Below, in pieces: positions 16,165 to 27,809 of a stretch of DNA of 64,000 bases. A model generated the notes under the pieces. It was given only the letters and a program-made list of their open reading frames with translations, had not been told where the DNA came from and did not search any database. Numbering within the stretch: position 1 is the first letter of the stretch; every line of letters starts with the position of its first letter. The stretch spans positions 1-64,000 of the forward strand of contig BDSL01000041.1 of NCBI GenBank assembly GCA_003116995.1, read 5' to 3'. This stretch comes from Yamagishiella unicocca. Its lineage: Eukaryota; Chlorophyta; Chlorophyceae; Chlamydomonadales; Volvocaceae. The translations under genes were made by a program, and so were the position numbers.

Positions 16165-18950
16165 GCTCTGCCATGAGACTTCATAAATTGATCATTTTTC
16201 CAAGAACCTTGAATCAAGGAAGGAAGCTAGAGGAAGGTGCCTCCGTGGTAATTCTCCCAAATGAGGCATTTTTTAAGACTCCTGACCAGACATTCCATTC
16301 CCCAGAGACTTTCATAAAATTGATCATTTTCCAAAAACCTAGAATCAAAGATGGAAGCTGACAGGAAGGTGCCCCAGCGGCAATTCTGCAAAATGATGCA
16401 TTTTTCAAGACTCCTGACCATACATTCCATTCCCCAGACACTTTCATAAACTAATTATTTTCCAAGATTTTCCCAAGAACCTAGAATCAATTATGGAAGC
16501 TGACAGGAAGGTGACTCTATGGCAATTCCTCGAAATGAGGCATTTTTCAAGACTCCTGACCAGACATTCCATTTCCCAGAGACTTTCATAAATTAATCAT
16601 TTTCCAAGACTCTTGACCGGACATTCCATTCCCCAGAGACTTTCATAAATTAATCATTTTCCAAGACTCTTGACCGGACATTCCATTTCCCAGAGACTTT
16701 CATAAATTAATCATTTTCCAAGACTCTTGACCGGACATTCCATTTCCCAGAGACTTTCATAAATTAATCATTTTCCAAGACTCTTGACCAGACATTCCAT
16801 TCCTCAGACACTTTCATAAAATTGATCATTTTCCAAGACTCTTGACCAGACATTCCATTCCCCAGAGACTTTCATAAATTAATCATTTTCCAAGACTCTT
16901 GACCGGACATTCCATTTCCCAGAGACTTTCATAAATTAATCATTTTCCAAGACTCTTGACCAGACATTCCATTCCTCAGACACTTTCATAAAATTGATCA
17001 TTTTCCAAGAACCTAGAATCAAAGATGGAAGCTGACAGGAAGGCGACTCTGTGACACTTCCTCGAAATGAGGCATTTTCTAAGACTCCTGGCAAGACATT
17101 CTGTTCCCCAGACACTTTGATAAAATTGATCATTTTCCAAGAACCTAGAATCAAAGATGGAAGCTGACAGGAAGGTGACTCTTGGGGGACTTTCACAAAA
17201 GGAGGCATTTCCAAAGACTCCTGACAGGACATTCCATTCCTCAGACACTTTCATAAAATTGATCATTTTCCAAGAACCTAGAATCAAAGATGGAAGCTGA
17301 CAGGAAGGCGACTCTGTGACACTTCCTCGAAATGAGGCATTTTCTAAGACTCCTGGCAGGACATTCCATTCCCCAGACACTTTGATAAAATTGATCATTT
17401 TCCAAGAACCTAGAATCAAAGATGGAAGCTGACAGGAAGGCGACTCTGTGACACTTCCTCGAAATGAGGCATTTTCTAAGACTCCTGGCAGGACATTCCA
17501 TTCCCCAGACACTTTGATAAAATTGATCATTTTCCAAGAACCTAGAATCAAAGATGGAAGCTGACAGGAAGGCGACTCTGTGACACTTCCTCGAAATGAG
17601 GCATTTTCTAAGACTCCTGGCAGGACATTCCATTCCCCAGACACTTTGATAAAATTGATCATTTTCCAAGAACCTAGAATCAAAGATGGAAGCTGACAGG
17701 AAGGCGACTCTGTGACACTTCCTCGAAATGAGGCATTTTCTAAGACTCCTGGCAGGACATTCCATTCCCCAGACACTTTGATAAAATTGATCATTTTCCA
17801 AGAACCTAGAATCAAAGATGGAAGCTGACAGGAAGGCGACTCTGTGACACTTCCTCGAAATGAGGCATTTTCTAAGACTCCTGGCAGGACATTCCATTCC
17901 CCAGACACTTTGATAAAATTGATCATTTTCCAAGAACCTAGAATCAAAGATGGAAGCTGACAGGAAGGCGACTCTGTGACACTTCCTCGAAATGAGGCAT
18001 TTTCTAAGACTCCTGGCAGGACATTCCATTCCTCAGACACTTTCATAAAATTGATCATTTTCCAAAAACCTAGAATCAAAGATGAATCTGACAGGAAGGC
18101 GAGTCTGTGACACTGGCAAGACATTCCGTTCCCCAGACACTTTCAAAAAAAAGATCATTTTCCAAATACCTAGAATCAAAGATGGAAGCTGACAGGAAGG
18201 TGACTCTGTGGCACTTCCTCGAAATGAGGCATTTTCTAAGACTCCTGACAGGACATTCCATTCCCCAGACACTTTCATAAAATTGTTCATTTTCCAAGAA
18301 CTGGAATCAAAGATGGAAGCTGACAGGAAGGTGACTCTATGACACTTCCTCGAAATGAGGCATTTCTAAGACTCCTGACAGGACATTCCATTCCCCAGAC
18401 ACTTTCATAAAATTGATCATTTTCCAAGAACTGGAATCAAAGATGGAAGCTGACAGGAAGGTGACTCTATGACACTTCCTCGAAATGAGGCATTTCTAAG
18501 ACTCCTGACAGGACATTCCATTCCCCAGACACTTTCATAAAATTGATCATTTTCCAAGAACTGGAATCAAAGATGGAAGCTGACAGGAAGGTGACTCTAT
18601 GACACTTCCTCGAAATGAGGCATTTCTAAGACTCCTGACAGGACATTCCATTCCTCAGACACTTTCATAAAATTGATCATTTTCCAAATACCTAGAATCA
18701 AAGATGGAAGCTGACAGGAAGGTGACTCTTGAGGGACTTTCACAAAATGAGGCACATTTCCAAAGACTCCTGACAGGACATTCCATTCCTCAGACACTTT
18801 CATAAAATTGATCATTTTCCAAAAACCTAGAATCAAAGATGGAAGCTGACAGGAAGGTGACTCCGTGGCAATTCCTCGAAATGAGGCATTTTCTAAGACT
18901 TCTGACAAAACATTCCACTCCCCAGAGACTTTTAAAATGAGGCATAACGT
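16165..18950. repeat. 132-133 bp satellite array, third block
   Basis: The largest block. Bases 16,560-16,980 hold shortened units of about 62 bases (GACTCTTGACCGGACATTCC followed by the CTTTCATAAA landmark). Bases 17,080-18,060 hold almost identical 132-base units with GATAAAATTGATC. Bases 18,060-18,930 are more varied units. The 132-base unit is 44 codons, so a minus-strand frame of 382 codons stays open; this is a by-product. Confidence 0.9.
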
Positions 18951-19239
18951 ACGAAAATCCACGGCAACATGATCCAACAAGATCCAATGATCCAACAAGA
19001 TCCAATTCTTATGCTGTATATAATACTGGAAGTAGTAAAACTGTCTCTTTAATTGATATTGATGATGAGCTCCATATGACCAAGGGGGTCCCCATTCAGC
19101 CCTCCTCAGCCTTTCATTTGCAAGCGCAAGAGGCCAGAAGTGCTTGCAGAGCACCAGCCTTGGCCAGATGAGGACCAGCACAAGCACAACAAGCACTGCG
19201 AGCAGCCAGACCTCCACATCCCGCTGCAGTGGGCCAACC

Positions 19240-19400
19240 CTGCCACCACCATCAAGCCCATCCCTAAGCCCATCCTCAAGCCCGCCACCACCATCAAACC
19301 TGTTCCCAAGGCCACCTCCAAGCCCGCCACCACCATCAAACCTGTTCCCAAGGCCACCTCCAAGCCCGCCACCACCATCAAACCTGTTCCCAAGGCTGCT
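19240..19400. repeat. 48-base minisatellite
   Basis: Units of AAGCCCGCCACCACCATCAA plus CCTGTTCCCAAGGCC repeat about four times. On the plus strand they read PATTIKPVPKATSK, on the minus strand GTGLMVVAGLEVAL. I cannot say whether either is expressed. Confidence 0.75.
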
Positions 19401-19568
19401 GTAACTGCCAAGCCCATGGCCATGTCCGCCACACCCATCAAGGGGCCGCCGGGCGGAAGGCACAACGCTCACACACAGCAATGGAGAGCTACACTACCAG
19501 TCTCAATGGCGCCCTGTTGCCCCCCCCCCTCGTTCGTCTCAGGTGCTGTAGAGTGGAGGAACGCCTCA

Positions 19569-19772
19569 AGAACAACAGCAACAGCACCCAGAAACAGCTT
19601 TCAACAAGCTGGCGTGCGTCGCCACTTTTTTCGAAACCATTCATGACACGACCAACACCGACACCACAGTACGGGGTTGGTGTTGGTGGTGTCATGAATA
19701 GTCTCGAAAAAAGTGGCGACGCACGCCAGCCTGTTGAAAGCTGTTTCTGGGTGCTGTTGCTGTTGTTCTTGA
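19569..19772. repeat. Inverted repeat with arms of about 95 bases
   Basis: The left arm (about 19,569-19,660) with AACAGCAACAGCACCCAGAA and GTGCGTCGCCACTTTTTTCG is mirrored at about 19,678-19,772 (CGAAAAAAGTGGCGACGCAC, TTCTGGGTGCTGTTGCTGTT) with few mismatches. The loop is about 17 bases. Transcribed, it would form a long hairpin. Confidence 0.8.
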
Positions 19773-19824
19773 GTCATCAAATCTAAGGTACGAAGGATGA
19801 TGGGGTTCACAAGCTGCGCGTGTG

Positions 19825-20150
19825 CACACGTGTCCCCTGAGAGAATGTCAAATATCTGTTCCCTGAGGGAATGTCGAATATTTATTTAGCGTGTTCCTTG
19901 GTGGGAATATCTCAAATATCTAGAGCGTTCCCTGAGGGAATGTCAAATATCTAGAATGTTCCCTGAATGATGACTCGTACTCTTTGGAGGGAATGCCAGA
20001 TATCTAGAGCGTTCCCTGAGGGAATGTCAAATATCTAGAATGTTCCCTGAATGATGACTGGTAGTCTTTGGAGGGAATGTCAAATATCTAGAGTGGTCCC
20101 TGAGGGAATGTCAAATATCTAGGAGTGTTCCCTGAATGAGGGAATGTAAT
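19825..20150. repeat. Tandem palindromic TTCCCTGAGGGAA units
   Basis: The near-palindrome GTTCCCTGAGGGAATG followed by TCAAATATCTAGA recurs about ten times with variants, interrupted by ATGATGACT(C/G)GTA segments. It borders the giant inverted repeat directly. Confidence 0.75.
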
Positions 20151-20544
20151 ATACCTGCGTTAGGTTTGTGTGTCTTTTGGTACTCTCGGTACTTAGGTTT
20201 TGTACCGCGTTTCTCGGTACTCGGTACTTGGTGCACTCTCGGTACTCGGTACTCGGTACTCGGTACTTGTCCGTACACTCGGGGGCTTTTGGCGCCATTG
20301 GCGCGAGGGCCTTACATCTGAGACGATTAGGTCACAGCATTTAAGCTGTAAGGCTCTATATCCTTTTCATTCTATTTACGCCCAAACCTATCGCGACATT
20401 GACAACAGCGAACATCAACAAGTTACTGCCAAGGTCCAGCTATCGCTAAGGTTGGCGCTCTCTGGTCGCAACATCAGGACGCAAGTAAGGAAGCAAGCTA
20501 TGCCCTCTTGAAGTAATAATTGTTGCGAATTGCATTGTTGCATA

Positions 20545-21180
20545 GTGGGCGCGGCGGCACCCAGCGCGAGCGCTCTTATCGTCAGGGCCAAGGAGCCAAC
20601 CATGTTATTATGCGGATGATATGATATTGCTTTGATTACTCCCGACTTTTACGCTCGTTCTGCAGGACTCGTTCGACCTCGTTTGACTTCGCACTTCTTC
20701 ACTGGTCTCCGTTTGTCTGTCCTCAAGGCGCGCTGCAACGTAACGTAAGTCAGACTTAATTGCTTTGTTAGAATTGTATTCACCGGCTTTGCGAGTCCGG
20801 CGTTGCGAGTCCGGCGTTGTGAGTCCGGCGTTGCGAGTCCGGCGTTATGAGTCTGGCGTTATGAGTCTGGCGTTATGAGTCCGGCGTTGCGAGTCCTTTT
20901 GCATAGCGAGTCCGGCTTTGCGAGTTCTTTTGCATAGCGAGTCCGGCGTTGCGAGTCTTGTATAACGCCGCACCCAGCGCGAGCGCTGAAATCGTCAGAG
21001 CCAAGGAGCCATTTGTTGTTTGTTGTTTGTTATGCAGATGATATGATATTGCTTTGAACTATTCCCGATTATTGCGCTCGTTCTGCAGGACTCGTTCGAC
21101 TTCACACATCCTCGCTGGTCTCCTTTGGTCTGTCCTCAAGGCGCGCTGTAACGTAACGTAAGTCGAATAAGCTTTGTTAG
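20545..21180. repeat. Internal direct duplication in the left arm
   Basis: A segment of about 215 bases (from CACCCAGCGCGAGCGCT to AACGTAACGTAAGT and GCTTTGTTAGAAT) occurs at about 20,555-20,782 and again at about 20,970-21,183. Each copy is followed by its own minisatellite: GCGAGTCCGGCGTT (14-base type) at 20,795-20,960, and the 15-base type at 21,185-21,500. The right arm holds the mirror copies. Confidence 0.75.
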
Positions 21181-21184
21181 AATA

Positions 21185-21500
21185 GCGCTTCCTTACATAG
21201 CGCGTCCTTGCATAGCGCGTCCTTGCATGGCGCATCCTTGCATGGCGCATCCTTGCATGGCGCATCCTTGCATGGCGCATCCTTGCATGGCGCATCCTTG
21301 CATGGCGCATCCTTGCATGGCGCGTCCTTGCATGGCGCATCCTTGCATGGCGCATCCTTACATAGCGCATCCTTGCATGGCGCGTCCTTGCATGGCGCAT
21401 CCTTACATAGCGCGTCCTTGCATGGCGCATCCTTACATAGCGCGTCCTTGCATGGCGCGTACCAAACCATTGCATGGCGAGTCCCAGCATGGCGAGTCCT
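21185..21500. repeat. 15-base minisatellite CCTTGCATGGCGCAT
   Basis: About twenty units; all six frames tend to stay open because the unit is five codons. The mirror array is at 26,447-26,756 and is one unit shorter. Confidence 0.9.
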
Positions 21501-21611
21501 TGCATAGCGACTTGCAGCATTATGAATGTTTTGCAATAGTTGAATTGCTATTGAGCTGTTTGAGATCGTTGAGATCGTACCTTCCACCATGTTTGTTACT
21601 CGCGCATCTTA

Positions 21612-23557
21612 GTGGCTGAAGTCTGCCACAACAACTCCTTTGTTATGTGTGTGTATGCAATAATGCGACCCGATGTTCAGGCCCCATTCCATCTGGAGCT
21701 CTTGGGGGATATGATGGATGTCAGGACTGCAGCCGACGGTGGCGGCACTACGCGAGCTGACGGTGGCGGCACTACGCGAGCTGACGGTGGCGGCACTACG
21801 CGAGCTGAGGGTGGCGATGGAGGCACAACGCTTTCCCAGCAAGGTAACGTCTTACGGTTGTTAATGAATGCATAGTTATGTATAGTTGATGATATCTGCA
21901 TAGGCCTGTGATTGATGGAACTTGCAATGATACGAAGGCCTGTGATTAATGGAACTTGCAATCATCCGAAGGCCTTTGATCGATACACATTGTATTGATT
22001 ACCCCCACCCCCACCCCCTCGCTTCTTATTGGGTTAAGGGGCACACGATGATGAGCCTATGACTCTCAACTCCTTCTTGGAGAAACTTTACAAGAAAGCC
22101 CCACCGCTCTCACCAGGTAAAAACTCTGTTTTCAGTTTGTTACTATATTTGATGCGAGCGAGTGTGGTATATCAGGCAGATCAGGCAGCCATTTACTGTT
22201 TCGCAAACTTGGCCGCAGGATGGATCAAGAGCACGATGGTCCACTACATCATGATGATGCTGGAAGAGGAAGGCGGCATACAGCGTACCTTTCGGGAGCA
22301 ACTTGACGTCATATTGGCAGAGCCCATGCCAGGCTTGCACGGGCCCGCGCTCCAAAAGATCTTGTTTCACCTCAACAAGATGTGTGGAGCGATCAAGACG
22401 TTGAGCAGTGGGCAGCGGGCTGCACTGAACATGTGCGCTGCCACACGCTTCCCTGTTGGATGCGAGCCATCCCCGGTCACGGTACTAAGGCAAGCAGTCA
22501 CCGCAGCAGCCGTCGCCAACGTCCCAGCTTCCGCCGCCAACGCCGCAGCAGCCGACGCCAACGTCCCAGCAGCCGACGCCAACGCCGCAGCAGCCGACGC
22601 CAACGTCCCAGCAGCCACCGCCAACGCCGCAGCAGCCGACGCCAACGTCCCAGCAGCCATCGCCAACGTCCCAGCAGCCACCGCCAACGCCGCAGCAGCC
22701 GACGCCAACGTCCCAGCAGCCGACATTACCGCTGGCCTTTGCATTCTGCTAGCGGGGCTTGCTATCTTCTCGGCGTCACCACCCGAGGACAAGGCTGCAG
22801 GGCCGCCGTCGATCTGCAGCAGTCTCAGGTTCAGGCTATCGTTGACGGACTTGAAGCTCGCACCACCGTCATCACCAAAAGTAAAGATGAGGTGGATGCT
22901 CAAATTCGCCTGTTGGATGCTAATTTGCTCCAAGCACGTGGTCGCGCGGAGGGAACAGCGCTTAAGGCAGCCAGCGACGCCGCGGCTTCTGTCGCGTCTT
23001 TGACGGCCGAGATCGATACTCTTGAGCGCGAACTGCTGGCGGTCAATGCTGAGGACACTGCAGTCATTCAGCATGTGGCGCATACGGACAATACGTTGTC
23101 TGCCGCTACGACAACGGATATTGCTGCCATGGGTCGACAATTGTATGCACGTTCCCTGAAGTTGACAACAGAAGGGAAGCTGTGCAAAGCAAAAGCCGAT
23201 CTCCTTCACATGGCTGCATTTGAGTGCGGTGTGGTCGCAGAGCTCGACCGGGCGCGTAAGTGCGTGCGCCAGCTGGAAGACGAGCTACAGGCAGCGAGGA
23301 GCCTTGCCGCCGAAGTGCGTGATGAGGAATCTCGCTTGTTGCCGGAGGTGTCTGCTTTGTCCAAGGTGCTGGCGAAGTTGCATCACGTGGTAAACAGTGC
23401 CTCTCCCTCGGCTGGCCCCTCCAACGATGCTGTTCTGGCAGTGGCGGCACGATCTGGCGATGCAGGCGGCATTGTCCTTGACGCAGGTGGCATCGGAAGC
23501 GGTGCAGTCATGGCCATGGTAAGCAGTTCCTATATTCCTGTATTCCTATTTTCCTGA
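21612..23557 (+). CDS. Left-arm gene-like region: Ala/Pro repeat and coiled coil, exon structure unresolved
   Basis: A first exon candidate, 21612-21843 (MAEVCHNNSF ... DGGGTTRA repeats), ends at a good donor (AAG|GTAACG). From 22059 a 314-codon frame has a helical start (LNSFLEKLYKK, AAIYCFANLAAGWIKS, GIQRTFREQLDVILAE), then a 21-base repeat coding ANVPAAD/ANAAAAD. A second frame, open to 23557, carries a clear coiled coil (DEVDAQIRLLDANLLQARGR, LTAEIDTLERELLAV, RKCVRQLEDELQAARSL) and reaches ATGGCCATG|GTAAGC, a likely donor. The frames probably join by splicing inside the repeat, but I could not fix the junction. No family recognised. A mirror copy lies at 24397-26342. Confidence 0.45.
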
Positions 23558-23705
23558 CGTGGATCATGACGATTTGATAAGTATCAATTGTGTTCGAATA
23601 CAGTACCTGTACCTGTTTTATTGTGCTACGTTTGTTTTTGTTTGTTTTGTCCGTATGTTATTGTATTTCATTGTACTATCTTGTCAACTGGTTTTGCTTT
23701 CTTTT

Positions 23706-24248
23706 CGCCGCTGCCGCTTGGCTCGCCGCTGCCTGGCCCGTCGCTGGTGCCTGGTCCGTCGTTGGTGCCTGGTCCGTCGTTGGTGCCTGGTCCGTCGTTG
23801 GTGCCTGGTCCGTCGTTGGTGCATGTCCCATCGCTGCTTCCTGGCCCGTCGCTGCTATCACCTGCCCCCCGTCCACGGCCTGCCTTCCGGCCACCCCCCC
23901 GCCCACGGCCTGCCTTCCGGCCACCCCGCCCACGTGCGCCCCGCCCATCGCTGCACCCTGGTCCGTCACTGCTGACTCCTGCCCCCCGTCCACCGCCCGC
24001 ACTCCGGCCACCCCGCCCACGTGCGCCCCGCCCATCGCTGCACCCTGGTCCGTCGCTGCTGACTCCTGCCCCACGTCCACCGCCTGAACTCCGGCCACCC
24101 CGCCCACGTGCGCCCCGCCCATTGCTGCAGCCTGATCCGTCGCTGATGCCTGCTGCCCCCCGTCCACCGCCCGCACTCCGGCCCCACCGCCCGCTGTTGG
24201 TGACTGCAGCAGGGGCATTGTTGGGCACCTGCAATGGGGAAGCGAGCA
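23706..24248. repeat. GC-rich spacer of the inverted repeat
   Basis: The 543-base unpaired centre contains four to five GCCTGGTCCGTCGTTGGT units (18 bases) followed by about three units of 87 bases (CACCCTGGTCCGTCACTGCT and CACCCCGCCCACGTGCGCCC). It is not symmetric. It reads as Pro/Arg/Ser or Gly/Ala repeats in every frame; I do not call a gene. Confidence 0.8.
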
Positions 24249-24396
24249 AAAAGAAAGCAAAACCAGTTGACAAGATAGTACAATGAAATACAATAACATA
24301 CGGACAAAACAAACAAAAACAAACGTAGCACAATAAAACAGGTACAGGTACTGTATTCGAACACAATTGATACTTATCAAATCGTCATGATCCACG

Positions 24397-26342
24397 TCAG
24401 GAAAATAGGAATACAGGAATATAGGAACTGCTTACCATGGCCATGACTGCACCGCTTCCGATGCCACCTGCGTCAAGGACAATGCCGCCTGCATCGCCAG
24501 ATCGTGCCGCCACTGCCAGAACAGCATCGTTGGAGGGGCCAGCCGAGGGAGAGGCACTGTTTACCACGTGATGCAACTTCGCCAGCACCTTGGACAAAGC
24601 AGACACCTCCGGCAACAAGCGAGATTCCTCATCACGCACTTCGGCGGCAAGGCTCCTCGCTGCCTGTAGCTCGTCTTCCAGCTGGCGCACGCACTTACGC
24701 GCCCGGTCGAGCTCTGCGACCACACCGCACTCAAATGCAGCCATGTGAAGGAGATCGGCTTTTGCTTTGCACAGCTTCCCTTCTGTTGTCAACTTCAGGG
24801 AACGTGCATACAATTGTCGACCCATGGCAGCAATATCCGTTGTCGTAGCGGCAGACAACGTATTGTCCGTATGCGCCACATGCTGAATGACTGCAGTGTC
24901 CTCAGCATTGACCGCCAGCAGTTCGCGCTCAAGAGTATCGATCTCGGCCGTCAAAGACGCGACAGAAGCCGCGGCGTCGCTGGCTGCCTTAAGCGCTGTT
25001 CCCTCCGCGCGACCACGTGCTTGGAGCAAATTAGCATCCAACAGGCGAATTTGAGCATCCACCTCATCTTTACTTTTGGTGATGACGGTGGTGCGAGCTT
25101 CAAGTCCGTCAACGATAGCCTGAACCTGAGACTGCTGCAGATCGACGGCGGCCCTGCAGCCTTGTCCTCGGGTGGTGACGCCGAGAAGATAGCAAGCCCC
25201 GCTAGCAGAATGCAAAGGCCAGCGGTAATGTCGGCTGCTGGGACGTTGGCGTCGGCTGCTGCGGCGTTGGCGGTGGCTGCTGGGACGTTGGCGATGGCTG
25301 CTGGGACGTTGGCGTCGGCTGCTGCGGCGTTGGCGGTGGCTGCTGGGACGTTGGCGTCGGCTGCTGCGGCGTTGGCGTCGGCTGCTGGGACGTTGGCGTC
25401 GGCTGCTGCGGCGTTGGCGGCGGAAGCTGGGACGTTGGCGACGGCTGCTGCGGTGACTGCTTGCCTTAGTACCGTGACCGGGGATGGCTCGCATCCAACA
25501 GGGAAGCGTGTGGCAGCGCACATGTTCAGTGCAGCCCGCTGCCCACTGCTCAACGTCTTGATCGCTCCACACATCTTGTTGAGGTGAAACAAGATCTTTT
25601 GGAGCGCGGGCCCGTGCAAGCCTGGCATGGGCTCTGCCAATATGACGTCAAGTTGCTCCCGAAAGGTACGCTGTATGCCGCCTTCCTCTTCCAGCATCAT
25701 CATGATGTAGTGGACCATCGTGCTCTTGATCCATCCTGCGGCCAAGTTTGCGAAACAGTAAATGGCTGCCTGATCTGCCTGATATACCACACTCGCTCGC
25801 ATCAAATATAGTAACAAACTGAAAACAGAGTTTTTACCTGGTGAGAGCGGTGGGGCTTTCTTGTAAAGTTTCTCCAAGAAGGAGTTGAGAGTCATAGGCT
25901 CATCATCGTGTGCCCCTTAACCCAATAAGAAGCGAGGGGGTGGGGGTGGGGGTAATCAATACAATGTGTATCGATCAAAGGCCTTCGGATGATTGCAAGT
26001 TCCATTAATCACAGGCCTTCGTATCATTGCAAGTTCCATCAATCACAGGCCTATGCAGATATCATCAACTATACATAACTATGCATTCATTAACAACCGT
26101 AAGACGTTACCTTGCTGGGAAAGCGTTGTGCCTCCATCGCCACCCTCAGCTCGCGTAGTGCCGCCACCGTCAGCTCGCGTAGTGCCGCCACCGTCAGCTC
26201 GCGTAGTGCCGCCACCGTCGGCTGCAGTCCTGACATCCATCATATCCCCCAAGAGCTCCAGATGGAATGGGGCCTGAACATCGGGTCGCATTATTGCATA
26301 CACACACATAACAAAGGAGTTGTTGTGGCAGACTTCAGCCAC
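24397..26342 (-). CDS. Right-arm mirror copy of the gene-like region
   Basis: This is the reverse-complement copy of 21612-23557: the same first-exon candidate (26342 to about 26111), 314-codon frame (25895-24951) and coiled-coil frame (25572-24397). I found no differences in translation between the copies. If both are transcribed outward-in they converge on the spacer, and read-through would give a self-complementary RNA more than 3 kb long. Confidence 0.45.
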
Positions 26343-27809
26343 TAAGATGCGCGAGTAACAAACATGGTGGAAGGTACGATCTCAACGATCTCAAACAGCT
26401 CAATAGCAATTCAACTATTGCAAAACATTCATAATGCTGCAAGTCGCTATGCAAGGACTCGCCATGCTGGGACTCGCCATGCAATGGTTTGGTACGCGCC
26501 ATGCAAGGACGCGCTATGTAAGGATGCGCCATGCAAGGACGCGCTATGTAAGGATGCGCCATGCAAGGACGCGCCATGCAAGGATGCGCTATGTAAGGAT
26601 GCGCCATGCAAGGATGCGCCATGCAAGGACGCGCCATGCAAGGATGCGCCATGCAAGGATGCGCCATGCAAGGATGCGCCATGCAAGGATGCGCCATGCA
26701 AGGATGCGCCATGCAAGGATGCGCCATGCAAGGACGCGCTATGTAAGGAAGCGCTATTCTAACAAAGCTTATTCGACTTACGTTACGTTACAGCGCGCCT
26801 TGAGGACAGACCAAAGGAGACCAGCGAGGATGTGTGAAGTCGAACGAGTCCTGCAGAACGAGCGCAATAATCGGGAATAGTTCAAAGCAATATCATATCA
26901 TCTGCATAACAAACAACAAACAACAAATGGCTCCTTGGCTCTGACGATTTCAGCGCTCGCGCTGGGTGCGGCGTTATACAAGACTCGCAACGCCGGACTC
27001 GCTATGCAAAAGAACTCGCAAAGCCGGACTCGCTATGCAAAAGGACTCGCAACGCCGGACTCATAACGCCAGACTCATAACGCCAGACTCATAACGCCGG
27101 ACTCGCAACGCCGGACTCGCAACGCCGGACTCGCAACGCCGGACTCGCAAAGCCGGTGAATACAATTCTAACAAAGCAATTAAGTCTGACTTACGTTACG
27201 TTGCAGCGCGCCTTGAGGACAGACAAACGGAGACCAGTGAAGAAGTGCGAAGTCAAACGAGGTCGAACGAGTCCTGCAGAACGAGCGTAAAAGTCGGGAG
27301 TAATCAAAGCAATATCATATCATCCGCATAATAACATGGTTGGCTCCTTGGCCCTGACGATAAGAGCGCTCGCGCTGGGTGCGGCGTTATCACGAAGCTC
27401 TGCTGCCGCCGCGCCCACTATGCAACAATGCAATTCGCAACAATTATTACTTCAAGAGGGCATAGCTTGCTTCCTTACTTGCGTCCTGATGTTGCGACCA
27501 GAGCGCGCCAACCTTCGCGATAGCTGGACCTTGGCAGTAACTTGTTGATGTTCGCTGTTGTCAATGTCGCGATAGGTTTGGGCGTAAATAGAATGAAAAG
27601 GATATAGAGCCTTACAGCTTAAATGCTGTGACCTAATCGTCTCAGATGTAAGGCCCTCGCGCCAATGGCGCCAAAAGCCCCCGAGTGTACGGACAAGTAC
27701 CGAGTACCGAGTACCGAGTACCGAGAGTGCACCAAGTACCGAGTACCGAGAAACGCGGTACAAAACCTAAGTACCGAGAGTACCAAAAGACACACAAACC
27801 TAACCCACA

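Larger units (their letters stand above)
20159..27804. repeat. Giant inverted repeat (about 3.55 kb arms, 543 bp spacer)
   Basis: Bases 20,159-23,705 recur in reverse complement at 24,249-27,804. The inner 2.1 kb (21.6-23.7 kb against 24.25-26.35 kb) looks identical in all parts I compared. The outer part differs by at least two substitutions near 20,449 and 20,460, by a 24-base insertion in the right arm near 27,390, and by one 15-base minisatellite unit. The pair sum is 47,954 inside and 47,963 at the outer edge, consistent with those length changes. I see no target-site duplication or transposase. The class may be a foldback element or a palindromic duplication. Confidence 0.95.

Noticed and set aside
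10528..18124. Many long minus-strand frames over the 133 bp satellite, with repeating LILGSWKMINFMKVSGEWNV-like peptides
   Set aside because: They follow the tandem unit in several frames at once and lack any non-repetitive domain; by-products of satellite DNA.
21177..21619. Open frames over the CCTTGCATGGCGCAT minisatellite on both strands
   Set aside because: The 15-base unit is five codons, so open frames are automatic.
23588..24366. Two mirror 232-codon frames spanning the palindrome centre
   Set aside because: They start in the arms and run through the repetitive spacer; composition is Pro/Arg or Gly/Ala only.
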